A DNA stretch of 24,820 nucleotides, taken from the NCBI GenBank assembly GCA_902766115.1, contig CACXCL010000140.1, positions 1 to 24,820 on the forward strand, in the 5' to 3' direction. The notes below the pieces were generated by a model. That model saw only the letters and a list, made by a program, of their open reading frames with translations, was not told the DNA's origin and did not search any database. The position numbers and the translations under genes are program-made. The stretch is from an uncultured Ruminococcus sp. (GTDB lineage Bacteria; Bacillota; Clostridia; Oscillospirales; CAG-272). Shown here in pieces: positions 1-7,995 of the stretch (the stretch's first letter is position 1; each line of letters opens with the position of its first letter).

Positions 1-65
1 TCATCCCGATGGTGGAACTGGTCAAGTTCTTCCAGCGGCTTGCGAAAAAGAAAAAGAGAAAATGA
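1..65 (+). CDS. C-terminal end of an unidentified protein (5' end outside window)
   Basis: The frame beginning at base 3 is open from the left edge and ends in TGA at 63-65. About 20 residues are visible, ending FFQRLAKKKKRK: a short amphipathic stretch followed by a very basic tail. A strong hairpin with a T-run starts 17 bases after the stop, which supports this being a real gene end. Basic tails like this are common on integral membrane proteins and on RNA-binding proteins, but too little is visible to assign a family. It converges with the gene at 124-1428. Confidence 0.55.
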   Translation, partial: IPMVELVKFFQRLAKKKKRK

Positions 66-81
66 CCGGCTCGTGCCGGAC

Positions 82-115
82 AAAAAACCGCTGTGCTCTC
101 GCACAGCGGTTTTTT
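82..115. terminator. Bidirectional intrinsic terminator
   Basis: An A-run, then the stem ACCGCTGTGC, a short TCTC loop, the matching arm GCACAGCGGT and a T-run. Stem and flanking A/T runs are symmetrical, so it can end both the + strand gene stopping at 65 and the - strand operon whose last gene stops at 124. Confidence 0.9.
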
Positions 116-123
116 GTATTGAC

Positions 124-1428
124 TTATTTTACTACGAACGCAAGGGGCAGATTCCACGACGCGTTGGTGTAGTAGAACGTCACGCTGGTCATCAGATACT
201 CGCCATCGTAGTACATGCAGGAGGAGCTCCCTCCGTCCAGGTTTGCGGCGTTCACCGCGCCGTATTTCTGCATGATGTCGATAAGGTCCGACGCGGACGC
301 TCCGAGATGATTGTTCTTGCCTCTGCCGTCGGTGACGAGCATCAGCACGGCTCCGTCGGCGCGCTGACCGATGACGGTGCGGGGATTGAGCCCGCCGCCG
401 GTACCGCCGTTCAGATCGCGGGGCTCGCCGTTCAGAATGAGCTGTACGAAGTGGTTGTTGGCGTCCGTGGATTCCTCCTGGAAGGTGACAGCGTCGCGGA
501 TGTGACGCTCGTTAACAAGCGCTTCCACGTCCGCGGGACCCCATCCGTTGATGTCGATGATCTGGAGGATGTTGTCGTCGGTAAATCCGATGAGAACCAG
601 CCCCGCGAAATCCTGCGGCGCGTTGTACTGGATCTCATGGTTTGACACGACTACGCCGTAGGGCTGACCGCCCTTGTTGACGTAAGAATTGTACAGCCCG
701 CCGTTGATGGCGGCGACGGCTCCCGCGTTTTTCGCGATGACGTCGAGCGTTTCGCCCGCCTCCCGCCACGGGAAGATGGTTGCGACGGATACTCTCGATG
801 GATCCTTGATGATGAGAAGGGTGCCTTTGTACGTGGGACCCGGGATTTCGATCACTTCGATATCCTTTTCGTCGGCGTTTCCGTTTCCTCCGCCATCCCC
901 ATTATCCGGAATCGTGATCAGGCTTGAGTCTATCTCTTCGTTGAACTCTTCCATCTTGTTGGAGTCGATGATCCGCTGAATGGTGTTTTTGCTTGCAAAC
1001 ATGTTTGCAAGGAATTTGAGTTTGCCCGTTTCAAGTATTGTGGTGACGAATTTTGACTGCGCCGAGGGATTGGAGTCGGAACAGATCATCTTCAGCGATC
1101 CGGCGACCACCACGAGCAGGAACAGTACGGTCGCCAGGACGAACGCCAGCGTCTTGAGAATGACCGCGCCGATCCGTGCGGCGATGGGCTTGCTCTTCTT
1201 TCTGCCGGTCACGGTAGTTGTGGTCCTGGTCTGCCTCGGATGCTGATCCTGCGCTTTAGTCTGTACCTGACTCTGCGACGGTCTCTGAACCTGATTCTGA
1301 GTCTGCCGCGTCGTCTGACTTTGCTGCTGCGGGTGACGCTGCGTCTGCGGGATTTCCCCGGGCGTCTGAGGACGCGTCTCGTCCACCGTTCTCCTTGCTC
1401 TCGGCAAAGGTCTGCGTCTGTTATCCAT
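124..1428 (-). CDS. Membrane-anchored phosphodiester glycosidase (NAGPA-domain) protein
   Basis: 434 aa. Residues 1-80 are a Gln/Arg/Thr-rich, probably disordered cytoplasmic region; about 84-112 is a single membrane segment; about 195-434 is an extracellular domain of the phosphodiester glycosidase family (NAGPA, often labelled exopolysaccharide biosynthesis protein). Family hallmarks visible are AAINGGLYN (239-247), GGGLNPRTVIG (344-354), LMLVTDGRG (362-370) and NLDGGSSSCM (396-405). The animal homologue removes GlcNAc from a phosphodiester; bacterial members act on surface or capsule glycans, but the substrate here is unknown. The ATG overlaps the upstream TGA by one base and is preceded by AAAGGAGG, so translation is probably coupled to the 518-aa gene. 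It is the last gene of an envelope operon with a PAP2 phosphatase and a GT2-GtrA glycosyltransferase. The family call is firm; the activity is inferred. Confidence 0.88.
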   Translation of the reverse strand: MDNRRRPLPRARRTVDETRPQTPGEIPQTQRHPQQQSQTTRQTQNQVQRPSQSQVQTKAQDQHPRQTRTTTTVTGRKKSKPIAARIGAVILKTLAFVLATVLFLLVVVAGSLKMICSDSNPSAQSKFVTTILETGKLKFLANMFASKNTIQRIIDSNKMEEFNEEIDSSLITIPDNGDGGGNGNADEKDIEVIEIPGPTYKGTLLIIKDPSRVSVATIFPWREAGETLDVIAKNAGAVAAINGGLYNSYVNKGGQPYGVVVSNHEIQYNAPQDFAGLVLIGFTDDNILQIIDINGWGPADVEALVNERHIRDAVTFQEESTDANNHFVQLILNGEPRDLNGGTGGGLNPRTVIGQRADGAVLMLVTDGRGKNNHLGASASDLIDIMQKYGAVNAANLDGGSSSCMYYDGEYLMTSVTFYYTNASWNLPLAFVVK

Positions 1429-2984
1429 CAGTTTTCAGCCTCCTTTGCCGTGACGTTCATGTGTATGAGCTTCCACGCGGGACCTGCCGCCCCGTCGATT
1501 TTAACGAAGTACAGCGTGCTGTCCATGGGATCGGGCTGATGCGTTCCGTTGTCCAGTATCATCTGCTTCACAAAATGGACGTCGCAGCAGAAGCAGTTGT
1601 CCGACAGCATCACGAAGTTCGTCACGCTCTCTTCCGTGAAAGGCGGATCGTCGAGAACGTGGATGCTCGTGAAGGTGATGTCGATGCCGTTGGCCCACGC
1701 CAGCGCGTTGTTGTAGAGTTCTGATCCCTCAACGAGATATTCCGCAAGGGTGTAGAACCCGTAAGAGTATCCGTTGAGATCCTGGGTCAGGAATCTGCTG
1801 TAGGTCTCCGCCACTTCCAAAACGTTGATCTCCGAGGCGATATCGTCCGGGACCGCCGAGAGGGTCTCCGGAACCGGCGACAGATCGACGACGTCCGCGG
1901 TCGTATCGGCGTCGACCCTGTTACCCGACGCGTCCGTTATCACGAATTCCGCGTTCTTTTTAAGGACGGTGATCCTGTATTCAAGCCGGTCCGGAAGGGA
2001 ACAGTAGTCGGCAATCTGGGGAGGCGTTTCGCTTTCCTTAAGGATTGCCTGATCTTTCGGGACCGCCTTTCCGTTCACGGATACCGTGTATTCCGCCGGC
2101 GCGTAAACGACCTTGTAAGTCAGCGGGATCTTGTTCTTCCCGTCGTATCCGATCTTGTTCCCGAAGTCATCGGAAATCTCGATGCTCTGACCCGACGAGA
2201 GCTTTACCGGGTGGAACACCGTCCCGTTTTCAAGGACAGTGCCCTCGTCGACTCTGCCTCCGACGGTGACTTTCACTGCTTTCGGCAGGATGAGGACAGG
2301 AGTGACCGTATTCTTGGAGATCACGTGTTCCGCGAGCTGCCCGTCAGGAGCGAAGAGTTCAAACGTCGGCTCAAGGTAAAGACCCTCGACGTGATAACTC
2401 TTCATTGACGCGTCACTGTTCTCCCCCTCGGCGGATTTCGCCAGATAATCGTCGCTCAGTTCCACGCCGTTGAGCTTGGCGGTGAAATCCGACGGGACGT
2501 TGATATGGTAATCCGTTGATTTGACCACCGGCGTGACGGAATCGATGGCGCAGTCGTAAAAGTCGAAGAAGAGCAGATGCGTCCGCTTGTTTGCAATGTT
2601 GACTTTGATCTTCCCCAGCCGTACGTTCTCGTATTTTATGGCGTAGGTAATGCTCTTGTAATTGCCGCTTTCGTCCATTTCCTTCTCGTCAGCGACGCAG
2701 ACCGACTTCCCGGAAGCCAGCATACGGGAGTACTCTTCCTTTATGCTCTTTCCGGATTCAAACGGGCAGGTTTCCACGTCGGGTATCACGAAGTACTTCC
2801 CGATGGTCCCGTTTTTCGCCATGTCGACTATGTCGTTCAGTTCATCGGCGGCGATCTTGTCAGGCTGGCACTTTTCATACTGCGAGAGGAAAAACTTCAT
2901 TGCGATGAGCGCCGCCACGCAAAGGATGGCAAGGACCGAAACGTATATCGCAAAGACAAATTTGAAATTGCTTTTCCTTTTCAT
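1428..2984 (-). CDS. Membrane-anchored extracellular protein of unknown function
   Basis: 518 aa, not firmly recognised. A short basic N-terminus (MKRKSNFK) is followed by one membrane segment at about 9-33, so the rest is predicted to be outside the cell. Three stretches look like related small beta domains, each with a V-x-V/L-N/G-G core: about 157-182 (FTAKLNGVELSDDYL), 235-252 (VKVTVGGRVDEG) and 294-316 (YTVSVNGKAVPKDQ). The last 130 residues (about 385-514), with YSRFLTQDL near the start and CFCCDVHF at 464-471, resemble an NTF2-like fold. This plan recalls TcaA/YvbJ-type wall-stress proteins and the NTF2-like part of some penicillin-binding proteins, but that is pattern recognition only. 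It sits between the PAP2 and NAGPA-domain genes and overlaps the latter by one base, suggesting a shared role in surface glycan metabolism. The ATG has AGGA close upstream, a weaker site than its neighbours have. Confidence 0.75.
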   Translation of the reverse strand: MKRKSNFKFVFAIYVSVLAILCVAALIAMKFFLSQYEKCQPDKIAADELNDIVDMAKNGTIGKYFVIPDVETCPFESGKSIKEEYSRMLASGKSVCVADEKEMDESGNYKSITYAIKYENVRLGKIKVNIANKRTHLLFFDFYDCAIDSVTPVVKSTDYHINVPSDFTAKLNGVELSDDYLAKSAEGENSDASMKSYHVEGLYLEPTFELFAPDGQLAEHVISKNTVTPVLILPKAVKVTVGGRVDEGTVLENGTVFHPVKLSSGQSIEISDDFGNKIGYDGKNKIPLTYKVVYAPAEYTVSVNGKAVPKDQAILKESETPPQIADYCSLPDRLEYRITVLKKNAEFVITDASGNRVDADTTADVVDLSPVPETLSAVPDDIASEINVLEVAETYSRFLTQDLNGYSYGFYTLAEYLVEGSELYNNALAWANGIDITFTSIHVLDDPPFTEESVTNFVMLSDNCFCCDVHFVKQMILDNGTHQPDPMDSTLYFVKIDGAAGPAWKLIHMNVTAKEAEN

Positions 2985-3005
2985 TTTCCTGTCACATCTC
3001 CCTTG

Positions 3006-3581
3006 TCACGCGGATTCTTTATCGGCGGTTTTCTTCTTGATCACTTTGAATATCGCGTCGATGATGAGACATCCGAGTACCGCGAAGATAAGTCCGAGGA
3101 CGATCCCCGCCAGAACGTCGGACGGATAGTGGACGTAAAGGTAGAGCCGTGAGAACGAGATCAGTATCGCCAGCACGAGCGCCGCCCATCCGAAACGCTT
3201 TCTCTCGCAGATCATCAGCACTCCCGCCGCCTCGAAACAGGACAGCGTATGGCCCGACGGGAACGAGAAGTCCTTGAGCTTTGCGATGAGAAGAGGAATG
3301 TCGACGCCGTGCGCCGCCTGATAATCGTACGGCCGTTGCCTTGCGACGACGTTTTTGATGATCCCGTTGCCTATGGCGAGACCGAGGATTAGAGCGACGC
3401 CGAGCTTAAGCCCCGTCTTCCTGGTGCTCTTGAAGAAGAGCATGACGACCGCCACGGCGATCCAGAGGATCCCTTTGTACCCGAGACTCGTTATGGCGAC
3501 CATGATCTTGTCGAGCACCGGATTCCAGAGGGTGTTTCTGATCCACTCGAGGATCGAAATGTCAATTGCCGTAATATTCAT
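3006..3581 (-). CDS. PAP2-family membrane phosphatase (BcrC-like)
   Basis: 191 aa with about five hydrophobic segments. The three PAP2 signature motifs are complete: KNVVARQRP (76-84), PSGH (108-111) and SRLYLYVHYPSD (144-155), giving the catalytic histidines H111 and H151 and the D155 partner. Bacterial PAP2 membrane proteins of this size commonly dephosphorylate undecaprenyl diphosphate (BcrC/PgpB type) or phosphatidylglycerol phosphate outside the membrane. Its neighbours, a polyprenyl-type glycosyltransferase and a surface glycosidase-domain protein, favour lipid-carrier recycling, though that is inference. GGAG lies 8 bases before the ATG. It is 39 bases after the glycosyltransferase stop and 21 bases before the next gene, consistent with one operon. 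Confidence 0.88.
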   Translation of the reverse strand: MNITAIDISILEWIRNTLWNPVLDKIMVAITSLGYKGILWIAVAVVMLFFKSTRKTGLKLGVALILGLAIGNGIIKNVVARQRPYDYQAAHGVDIPLLIAKLKDFSFPSGHTLSCFEAAGVLMICERKRFGWAALVLAILISFSRLYLYVHYPSDVLAGIVLGLIFAVLGCLIIDAIFKVIKKKTADKESA

Positions 3582-3620
3582 TCTTTATACTCCGTTCTGA
3601 AAGTAGGTCCGGTTCCCGGA

Positions 3621-4730
3621 TTATTTGTTTTCGTCGTTTTCGTCTTCCGGTTTGCTCTTGAATTTACCCGAATTGAACACCCACTGATTCTGTACCCTAA
3701 AGGTGATGAAGAACAGCGTGGTGTCGATCACGACTTTTATGAGGGTATTGGCGATGGGCAGCCTCGCCTCGAGTATCTTGCTGACCCAGGTCGTGAAAGT
3801 CGCGGACAGGAGCATCATGGGTACGGCGACTGCCGCGTATCTCAGGACCGTGTATTTGTTGTGTTCCCCTCCGAACACGGTTTTTTTGTTGATGACGAAA
3901 TTAACCGTGGCGGCGACGGTACGGGAGATGATGCAGCAGATAAACACGAACAGTTTTTTTCCGTCCGGCGCGAGAAAATGGAGCAGGATCAGGAAAATGA
4001 GGTTGTCGATCAGAGAGGACGCCAGAGAGTTTCCCACGTATTTGAGCAGGGTGGAGTAGATCCTGATACTGTCTCTGACGGGTCTGAAGTGCGAACCCTT
4101 GTTGTTGTCGTGATAGACGGTCTCGATCTTCAGCTCCTCGTAGGGAACGCTTCTCTTTTTCAGCAGGACCAGCACGTTGGTCTCGTACTCGTACCTGTCG
4201 CCGGACGCCTCCAGAGCGGTCATGACGTACTGCCTCGGGAAAGCCCTGAGCCCCGTCTGCGTATCGGTGATCTTCATTCCGAAGAACAGCCTGAACACGA
4301 AGGACGTGACGCGGTTCCCGAATTTGCTTTTCGGCGGGACCTCCTCGCCGGAGAAATCGCGCGATCCGAGAATGACATTGCCGGTCTCCGCCATCTGCTC
4401 GGAGCAGGACACGATGTCGTGTACCGTGTGCTGTCCGTCGGCGTCCGCGGTGACGACTCCGCTTGAATTCGGATGGGTGTCCGCATAGTAAACAAGAGCC
4501 GTTTTGAGCGCCGCGCCCTTTCCGCGGTTCGTGCGGTGGGTGAGGACGGTGCATTTCGGCTCGGCCTTCAATTTGTCGAATATTCCGGCGAACTCGTCTC
4601 CACCGCCGTCGTCGACTACGATGACGTCTTCAAAGCCGGCGTCGATAAGCTCCTTTACCAGAGGCAAGAGCTTGTGATCCGGCATATATGCAGGTATGAC
4701 GACGCTTACGCCGTTAATAGCTGAATTCAT
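3621..4730 (-). CDS. GT2 glycosyltransferase fused to a GtrA-like membrane domain
   Basis: 369 aa. Residues about 7-225 form a family 2 glycosyltransferase of the dolichyl/polyprenyl-phosphate sugar synthase type: VVIPAYMPDHKL (10-21), VVDDGGGDE (38-46), TADADGQH (94-101, the metal-binding DxD region), LGSRDF (121-126) and TDTQTGLRAF (155-164). Residues about 230-354 carry four hydrophobic segments with GtrA features, including SRTVAATVNFVINKKTVF (269-286) and the C-terminal VQNQWVF (346-352). Known GT2-GtrA pairs put one sugar on undecaprenyl phosphate and help move it across the membrane; here both halves are in one chain. The sugar is unknown. An acidic tail (PEDENDEN) ends the protein. 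It is the first gene of a four-gene operon; the ATG follows AGGGAG, and a promoter lies about 125 bases upstream. Confidence 0.92.
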   Translation of the reverse strand: MNSAINGVSVVIPAYMPDHKLLPLVKELIDAGFEDVIVVDDGGGDEFAGIFDKLKAEPKCTVLTHRTNRGKGAALKTALVYYADTHPNSSGVVTADADGQHTVHDIVSCSEQMAETGNVILGSRDFSGEEVPPKSKFGNRVTSFVFRLFFGMKITDTQTGLRAFPRQYVMTALEASGDRYEYETNVLVLLKKRSVPYEELKIETVYHDNNKGSHFRPVRDSIRIYSTLLKYVGNSLASSLIDNLIFLILLHFLAPDGKKLFVFICCIISRTVAATVNFVINKKTVFGGEHNKYTVLRYAAVAVPMMLLSATFTTWVSKILEARLPIANTLIKVVIDTTLFFITFRVQNQWVFNSGKFKSKPEDENDENK

Positions 4731-4751
4731 TTTTTCGGTCTCCCTTTGGAG

Positions 4752-4781
4752 CCGGTCCGCAAATGGTCGCGACCCGGTCCG
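4752..4781. repeat. Paired CCGGTCCG direct repeats with central palindrome in the leader of the envelope operon
   Basis: CCGGTCCG occurs at 4752-4759 and again at 4774-4781, exactly 22 bases apart, with the 10-base palindrome GGTCGCGACC at 4765-4774 between them. They lie downstream of the -10 and therefore in the 5' leader of the glycosyltransferase mRNA. The spacing of about two helix turns fits an operator, and the GC-rich palindrome could fold in RNA. In GC-rich DNA it may also be chance. Confidence 0.3.
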
Positions 4782-4853
4782 TGACTGTTTTGCAGTCCTG
4801 TCTTTTAAAGGTCTCTTGAGACGGTGCTCTGTATAGTTTATATAATCTAAATC

Positions 4854-4882
4854 ATTTTATCATTATTTCATCGCAAAATCAA
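4854..4882 (-). promoter_or_regulatory. Sigma-A-like promoter of the envelope operon
   Basis: Read on the - strand: -35 TTGATT (4877-4882), a 17-base spacer and -10 TAAAAT (4854-4859), in a distinctly AT-rich patch within a GC-rich region. It points at the glycosyltransferase gene starting at 4730 and leaves a leader of roughly 115 bases. No clear terminator of the upstream helicase gene (stop 4924) is visible, so some read-through is possible. Confidence 0.7.
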
Positions 4883-4923
4883 CATAAAAATGAGCTTTAT
4901 GCCGTTTTTTCTCCGGAATCTTG

Positions 4924-7368
4924 TTATTTTTTCGCTTTTCCGTCACTTTTTTCCTCATTCCAGAACGATTTGAGGATCAGGTTCAGCTCTTCCGTGTCGG
5001 AAGCCTGTTTTATCGGCTGCCACGACGCGGGGAAAAGGGACGCCACAGCAGGGTCGCTGAACCGGTGATCTATGAGGACGGCGACGCCGCGGTCGTTTTC
5101 CGTGCGTATAACTCTTCCGACCGCCTGCTGGATCTTGTTCACGGCGGGGAAGAGATATGCGAATTCATAACCGCGTTCGTATTTGTTCTGATAGTATTCG
5201 CTCATCATGTTCAGATGCGACGAGATACCCGACAGGCCCGCCCCCACGATAATCACCCCGATAAGCGAGTCGCCCGCCAGGTCGATCCCTTCAGCGAACA
5301 TTCCGCCGAGGACGGAAAAACCCGTCACCGCGTCGTACTCATCCGACGAAAAGATCGAGAGGAAGCGCGCGCGTTCAGCTCTCGTCATGTGCTGCTTCTG
5401 CATCACCACGGGCTGTTCAGGCTCTGTTTTCAGGTATTCGCGGCACACCTTTTTCATATACTCGTATGACGGGAAGTAGACGATGTATTTGCCACGCCTT
5501 GTGTTCACCGCCCCGCTTATCACGTCCGCGACGGCGGCGGCAGTCTTGTCCCGGTCTGCAAGCCGCGTGCTTACCGAATCGAACACAGTGACCGAAAGAC
5601 GTTCTCTGTCAAAAGGCGAGTCAAGCTCGAGAACGGAGCCGTCGTCAAAGCCCATCACGCCGGTAAAGTATTCCCTCGGACTGAGGGTGGCGGAAAACAT
5701 GACTGCGCCGTCTGACAGCGCCGTGCGGCGCGATATGATTTCCGAAGGATCGAGGCACATCATGGAGCAGGTGAGATCGTCGTCCTCGCGCTCCGCAAGA
5801 AAACGAAAACGTTCGTCGCTTTCCTCAACGGAGTAGAGTATTGCGGAAAGCTTGTCCGTGAGCCTTTTGAACGGTTCTCTGTGTTCCGCCCCTTTTTTAG
5901 CATAAGGGAGAGCGGCGTTTTTGAGCGCCGACAGCGCGGATGAGAGTACCGGCGGGAACTCTCTCGCGGTATAGTACCCGGTCAGTTGTTCCTTGCCTCC
6001 CGATTCACGCACCGTCAGAGTGTCGCGGCACGCTTCGCGCACGTCGGAAAACGCCTCCGCGGCGTTGGCGAGAGCTGACAGGAGCGAATCGTCGATCACA
6101 TCTCCGGATTTGAGAAGCGCCGCCGCCTCGGAAAGATCGCGGGGCGCCACCGAAGCGGAATACATGGATCTCACCCGGTCGGGCAGGTTGTGCGCTTCGT
6201 CGATGAGAAAGACGTACCTTTCATCCCGTCTGCCGTCTCTTTCCCGGGCGGCAAAATAGCGTCGGAACGATACTTTTTTATCGTAAACGTAGTTGTAATC
6301 GCAGACGATCACCTCGCAGAAGAGGCTGGCGTCAAGGGAGAGCTCGTAGGGGCAGACTCCGTATTTCTTCGCGATCCGCGTCAGGATCTCCCGGGTCAGG
6401 ATAGGACCGGCGTCAGCAGCTTCCGCCGCGGCGTCGCATTCCCGCCGGGCGTAAGGGAGAAAAACTCCGCGCTCGTATGAATCTCCGGTCATCGGACAGC
6501 CGAAGCACCCCTCGGCGCAGCCGCCGGTGGAGCAAAGCTTTTCCTTCGCTTCGATCATCACGGTGCGGACGTGCGGCGCGCTTTGCGACAGCAGTTCCAT
6601 GCAGTCCAGCGCCGCCTTGCCGGTGACGTTCTTCGCCGTCAGGTAAAAGATCCTGTCGCAGAAACCGTTGGCTACCGATTTCAGCGCGGGATAAAGGACC
6701 GAAACGGTTTTCCCGATGCCCGTCGGGGCGCAGACGAGCAGTTTTCTCCCGAGACGGACCGTTTTCATCGTCTCCGCCATCAGGTCCCGCTGTCCTTGCC
6801 GTATGCCCTCGTACGGGAATCTCATATCGGACAGCTCGTCCATCCGGACGGTGCCTTTCTCGTATGCGAGCCTGATAAACGGTGCGGCGCGCCGTATGAG
6901 CAGATCGGTCAGCGTGAGGAGTTCGTCTGCGGTGAATGCTTTTTCAAGGGACGCGGCGCCGTCGCCGCCGTCAAAGGAGACGCGGACAAGCGCGTCGGTT
7001 ATCCCCCTGTCGCGGCAATACAGGAATGCGTCCGTCACTGCCTTGGCGAAAAGAGCCGGATCGGTGGACGGGGTCAACCGCGACGGGAGTTTCCTCACCG
7101 TTTTTGAGGCGCACACCGCGGGGATCCCGTCCGAAGACGAGAATACCTCCTCGATTCTCGTCTCCACAACGACGGCGACGTCCCCGATCATCCCGGGATA
7201 CCGCAGCGCGATGGCGGTACCTGTTTCCGCGATACTGTCGCCGTCCCTTGCGGATCCGTCGAAGGTCCCGTATCCGTTTTGCGCGCCCCGCTCCGGACGC
7301 CTGAATGCAAAAAGGGCCAGTTCGTCCGCTCTGACCACAACGGCATTTGCCGATCTGTCGTATTTCAC
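4924..7368 (-). CDS. XPD/DinG-family Fe-S DNA helicase
   Basis: 814 aa with a GTG start placed by AAAGGAGG about 10 bases upstream. Superfamily 2 motifs in order: RQGQRDLM (190-197, Q-like), Walker A APTGIGKT (214-221), DEAH (390-393), MFSATLSP (557-564), GGMFAEGIDL (688-697) and motif VI QAVGRVIR (748-755). Cysteines C279, C284, C288, C291 and C339 (in VCPYELSLD) supply the four ligands of the XPD-type 4Fe-4S cluster, with one spare. Such enzymes unwind DNA 5' to 3' in repair or structure resolution. Bacillota relatives of this length usually begin with a PD-(D/E)xK nuclease-like domain; here the first 180 residues fit that position, but the expected catalytic D and E-x-K are not apparent (CASKT at 86-90 where a DEIKT-like motif is expected). 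It is 54 bases after the RadC-like gene and probably co-transcribed with it. Confidence 0.92.
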   Translation of the reverse strand: MKYDRSANAVVVRADELALFAFRRPERGAQNGYGTFDGSARDGDSIAETGTAIALRYPGMIGDVAVVVETRIEEVFSSSDGIPAVCASKTVRKLPSRLTPSTDPALFAKAVTDAFLYCRDRGITDALVRVSFDGGDGAASLEKAFTADELLTLTDLLIRRAAPFIRLAYEKGTVRMDELSDMRFPYEGIRQGQRDLMAETMKTVRLGRKLLVCAPTGIGKTVSVLYPALKSVANGFCDRIFYLTAKNVTGKAALDCMELLSQSAPHVRTVMIEAKEKLCSTGGCAEGCFGCPMTGDSYERGVFLPYARRECDAAAEAADAGPILTREILTRIAKKYGVCPYELSLDASLFCEVIVCDYNYVYDKKVSFRRYFAARERDGRRDERYVFLIDEAHNLPDRVRSMYSASVAPRDLSEAAALLKSGDVIDDSLLSALANAAEAFSDVREACRDTLTVRESGGKEQLTGYYTAREFPPVLSSALSALKNAALPYAKKGAEHREPFKRLTDKLSAILYSVEESDERFRFLAEREDDDLTCSMMCLDPSEIISRRTALSDGAVMFSATLSPREYFTGVMGFDDGSVLELDSPFDRERLSVTVFDSVSTRLADRDKTAAAVADVISGAVNTRRGKYIVYFPSYEYMKKVCREYLKTEPEQPVVMQKQHMTRAERARFLSIFSSDEYDAVTGFSVLGGMFAEGIDLAGDSLIGVIIVGAGLSGISSHLNMMSEYYQNKYERGYEFAYLFPAVNKIQQAVGRVIRTENDRGVAVLIDHRFSDPAVASLFPASWQPIKQASDTEELNLILKSFWNEEKSDGKAKK

Positions 7369-7422
7369 GGCGCCCGCCCTCCTTTGCTTTTACAAATGAC
7401 TAATTTCCGGAAAACCGCTTGT

Positions 7423-7941
7423 TTACTCTATTTCAAGCGTTTTTCCGTCGTATCTTTTCGTCCAGTATCCTTTGGTTTTCATAGTTGTGTAGTCTGATCC
7501 GGCCACAATGAAGTGGTCGGCGAAGATCAATTCACGTTTGCCGAAGAATTCCTCGATCCTGCCGGTGGTCATGGTATCCGCCGCAGACGGGATGGGACGG
7601 CTCAGAACGTGGTTGTGGGCGATGATGAACGAGGACGCGCCGAGGCGTGATCCCGTCTCGAGTATGATATCGCAGAATTCGTTGGAAAAAACGTACGATC
7701 CCTTCTGCAGCGCGCACTCGCCGAGGAGCATGCCTCTTCCCGAAAAGAACAGCGCCATGCCGTATTCCTCTTTCATTCCGAGATAACGAAGGACAAGGTA
7801 TGCGCCCGTTTTCTCCCGGGACAGGAAGGGCGTCGCCTCCATATCGCTGAGGACCGCCCGTACAGAGACGACGAGCGGAACGTCGTATCCCGTACCGACG
7901 GGGAAGCGCCTGTTTTTATTGATATCTGTCATCGCCGTCAT
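7423..7941 (-). CDS. Short RadC/JAB-domain protein
   Basis: 172 aa. The RadC-type JAB/MPN metal site is present: H109-N-H111, seven residues, S119, two residues, D122 (AHNHVLSRPIPSAAD), followed by the family's DHFIVAGSDYTTM (142-154); E75 in GECAL is the candidate catalytic glutamate. Full RadC/YsxA proteins have about 220 residues with an N-terminal helix-hairpin-helix; that part is absent and the remainder is a compact JAB domain. RadC proteins are linked by tradition to DNA repair, but their biochemical role is not settled. Co-transcription with the Fe-S helicase supports a DNA-related role. Two in-frame ATGs compete (7941 and 7932); AGAGG lies 4 bases before the first, so I keep 7941. 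Confidence 0.88.
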   Translation of the reverse strand: MTAMTDINKNRRFPVGTGYDVPLVVSVRAVLSDMEATPFLSREKTGAYLVLRYLGMKEEYGMALFFSGRGMLLGECALQKGSYVFSNEFCDIILETGSRLGASSFIIAHNHVLSRPIPSAADTMTTGRIEEFFGKRELIFADHFIVAGSDYTTMKTKGYWTKRYDGKTLEIE

Positions 7942-7976
7942 CGTGCCTCTGTCCGTTTTGCGGTCCGGTATCGAAA

Positions 7977-7995
7977 ATACTGTTTTCTACAGTAT
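7977..7995. repeat. Inverted repeat over the -10 of the radC-like gene
   Basis: ATACTGT (7977-7983), a 5-base spacer and ACAGTAT (7989-7995) form perfect 7-base arms. The right arm overlaps the -10 hexamer at 7991-7996, a position expected of a repressor operator. It does not match the Gram-positive LexA box (CGAAC-N4-GTTCG), and its spacer is shorter than in the enterobacterial LexA site that shares CTGT/ACAG. The regulator is unknown. Confidence 0.5.

Noticed and set aside
7977..7995. LexA (SOS) box on the RadC-helicase promoter
   Set aside because: Bacillota LexA sites read CGAAC-N4-GTTCG. The repeat here shares only CTGT/ACAG with the enterobacterial form and has the wrong spacer.
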